Below, piece by piece: positions 14,276 to 15,636 of a DNA stretch of 15,636 bases. How positions within the stretch are numbered: the stretch's first letter is position 1; every line of letters starts with the position of its first letter. A program made the translations under genes and the position numbers. The notes beneath the pieces are model-generated. The model was not told the DNA's origin and did not search any database. It worked only from the letters and a program-made list of their open reading frames with translations. The DNA comes from Phycisphaera mikurensis NBRC 102666 (lineage in GTDB: Bacteria; Planctomycetota; Phycisphaerae; Phycisphaerales; SM1A02), in the NCBI GenBank assembly GCA_945870475.1, contig CAMBSR010000023.1:1-15636 (forward strand), given 5' to 3'.

Positions 14276-14777
14276 CCCAAGGATGAACGACATGCACCAG
14301 CAGCACCCCGACGACCACCTGTCCGACGACGCACTCCGTGCGCTCGCAGCGCGGCTCGACGCGTCCGGCGCTGAGTTCGCGCGGGAACGCGCGGGCCTGG
14401 CCGACCGGGTGTTCGCCGCCAGCGTGGCGGACCTGCGCGGTGCGCAGCCGCCGTTGGTGCTCCACGCCTTCCGCCGCTGGGCAATGTCCGCGGCGGCGGT
14501 GGTGGTGGTCGGTGCCACTGCGGCGTTCCTGATGATCAATGGCCGCGGCACGTCCGTCGCCGCGCCCGAACTCGTCTCGGTGCGTGCGGCCGAGATCGCG
14601 CCGGTCGGCGGTTCCGAGGCGTTGCTCGTGGCACTCATCGATGCAGACGCCGCACTCAAGTCCACCGAGGGCGGCAGCAGCTTCGATGCGAGCGCCATCG
14701 TCCTCACCTCCGGACACTCCGTCGACGACGTCACCGTCGAACTCGACGAACTGCTTGCGGCCGGAGGCAAGCGGTGA
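14268..14777 (+). CDS. Single-pass membrane protein, probable anti-sigma factor
   Basis: 169 residues with a cytoplasmic N-terminal part (1-70) containing helical stretches such as LSDDALRALAARL (18-30). One transmembrane helix lies at about 71-90 (WAMSAAAVVVVGATAAFLMI), followed by an exported C-terminal part of about 80 residues ending in a hydrophilic tail. No zinc-binding HxxxCxxC motif is present, so it is not a ZAS-type anti-sigma by sequence. The call rests on position directly after an ECF sigma factor, on topology and on size. It begins at a GTG with an excellent ribosome-binding site. The following exported-protein gene starts inside its stop codon (GTGA). Sequence alone gives no family I recognise. 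Confidence 0.65.
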   Translation: MSDPRMNDMHQQHPDDHLSDDALRALAARLDASGAEFARERAGLADRVFAASVADLRGAQPPLVLHAFRRWAMSAAAVVVVGATAAFLMINGRGTSVAAPELVSVRAAEIAPVGGSEALLVALIDADAALKSTEGGSSFDASAIVLTSGHSVDDVTVELDELLAAGGKR

Positions 14778-15636
14778 ACGCCGCGCGCCACGCGCTCCGC
14801 GCGACTGCACTCCAGATGATCGTTGCGTGCGCCGCCCTCCATGGGATCGGTGCCGTATGTGTTGCCGGCGAGCCCATGCCGCAGTACGCGGCGCCCGCGG
14901 CTCCCCCAGCAGGCGGTGCGAAGGATGCGAACGGCACGGACGCGAAGGCGGCCCCGCAGTCGCCGGGGCAAGGCCGCGTGCAGGTGGCGGGCCAGGCCGG
15001 CGAGGCCGGCGGCGCCGGCAACGAGCAGCGCCGCACCGACGGCATGCGCTGGCGGCCCGATGGCCCGATGCCGCAGGAGATGATCGACCGCGTGATTGCG
15101 GTGGCGCGCGACGTGTCGCCCGACCTTGCAAAGCAGCTCGAGGAAAAGCGGAACGTTGCCCCCGACGACATGTCGCAGGCGATGCGCCAGAGCGCGCGGC
15201 GCCTGGTGTCGCTTGCCGTCCTGAAGGAGCGCAATCCCGGGCTCTACGCGATCCGCGTGGAGGACGTGCGGCTCCAGCTGGAGCTGCGCACCCTCGGCGA
15301 GGCGTACCGCGCGGCGCAGGCTGCCGGCGACGCGACCAAGGCGAAGGCGCTCGAGACGCAGATCGCCGCCAAGGTGAAGGCGCAGGTGGACGTGGACCTG
15401 AAGGCGCGCGCACAGGAACTGGTGGCGCTCGACGAGCAGATGCAGGCCATGCGCGAGGATCTCGTGCAGGAGCAGAAGCGGACCGACGAGCGGGTGGTCG
15501 AGCGCACCGAGGCCGTCAAGAAGGGCGAGCCGATACAGGATCGCGGGATGTTCGGCGAAGGCAGCGGCCGCGGTGGTCGCCAGCGCGGTGATTCGCCGGA
15601 GGGCGAGCGGCCCAAGGGCGAGAAGGCCGACAAGCC
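14774..15636 (+). CDS. Exported coiled-coil protein, C-terminus outside the window (possible periplasmic partner of the sigma system)
   Basis: A GTG at 14774 overlaps the preceding TGA as GTGA and opens a frame without a stop to the right edge (287 codons seen). Residues 1-31 look like a Sec signal peptide (basic start, hydrophobic core, CVA before GE). A Pro/Ala/Gly-rich low-complexity stretch (about 36-85) follows. The region 100-250 is charged and helical with heptad-like patterns, for example QLELRTLGEAYRAAQAAGD (167-185) and LVALDEQMQAMREDLVQEQK (216-235), then a Gly/Arg/Glu/Lys-rich tail. I do not recognise the family. The helical hairpin-like body and the gene order recall CnrX/Spy/CpxP-type periplasmic sensors, but no signature motif is seen, so that is only a hypothesis. 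Confidence 0.72.
   Translation, partial: MNAARHALRATALQMIVACAALHGIGAVCVAGEPMPQYAAPAAPPAGGAKDANGTDAKAAPQSPGQGRVQVAGQAGEAGGAGNEQRRTDGMRWRPDGPMPQEMIDRVIAVARDVSPDLAKQLEEKRNVAPDDMSQAMRQSARRLVSLAVLKERNPGLYAIRVEDVRLQLELRTLGEAYRAAQAAGDATKAKALETQIAAKVKAQVDVDLKARAQELVALDEQMQAMREDLVQEQKRTDERVVERTEAVKKGEPIQDRGMFGEGSGRGGRQRGDSPEGERPKGEKADK

Overview
The window is GC-rich (clearly above 60 percent by eye) and densely coded. It looks like chromosome from a Gram-negative-type bacterium, most likely a planctomycete of the Phycisphaerae kind. This assignment is inference. It rests on the combination of lpxK (lipid A), an NfeD/NfeD/FloA cluster, planctomycete-style prepilin-type proteins with a degenerate 'H-X9-DG' C-terminal motif, a PknB-type Ser/Thr kinase ending in one transmembrane helix, and an ECF-type sigma factor with membrane and exported partners. 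I see no rRNA, tRNA, CRISPR array, insertion sequence or phage gene.

Left part (1-7232, all minus strand, transcribed right to left). Two paralogous prepilin-type genes lead (7232 to 5278) and end in a good intrinsic terminator (5239-5203). Only about 20 bases after it starts a tightly packed operon: long NfeD with a ClpP-like protease domain, short NfeD, flotillin-like FloA, a family 2 glycosyltransferase, a multispanning flippase-like membrane protein, and the first 17 codons of another gene leaving the window. Several junctions are 4-base ATGA or GTGA stop/start overlaps. The operon joins a membrane-microdomain/membrane-quality module to what looks like polyprenyl-phosphate sugar metabolism.

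Middle (7233-10451). A 627-base gene-free stretch with many short perfect hairpins separates the prepilin genes from a plus-strand RidA-family gene. RidA converges on a minus-strand Ser/Thr kinase. The kinase is divergent from a plus-strand maf-lpxK pair, and a compact two-way -10 box (about 9756-9763) lies between them.

Right part (10394-15636, all plus). lpxK is followed by a clear sigma-70 promoter driving an HU/IHF-type DNA-binding protein, then replicative helicase dnaB. An ECF-like sigma factor follows almost directly. After a spacer with three hairpins comes a single-pass membrane protein (probable anti-sigma factor), then an exported coiled-coil protein that begins in a GTGA overlap and runs off the right edge. 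The last three genes resemble in layout a sigma / membrane anti-sigma / periplasmic sensor signalling unit.

The most interesting candidates for something undescribed are that three-part sigma unit with its switch-like spacer, the FloA-glycosyltransferase-flippase operon, and the hairpin-rich leader in front of the prepilin genes.
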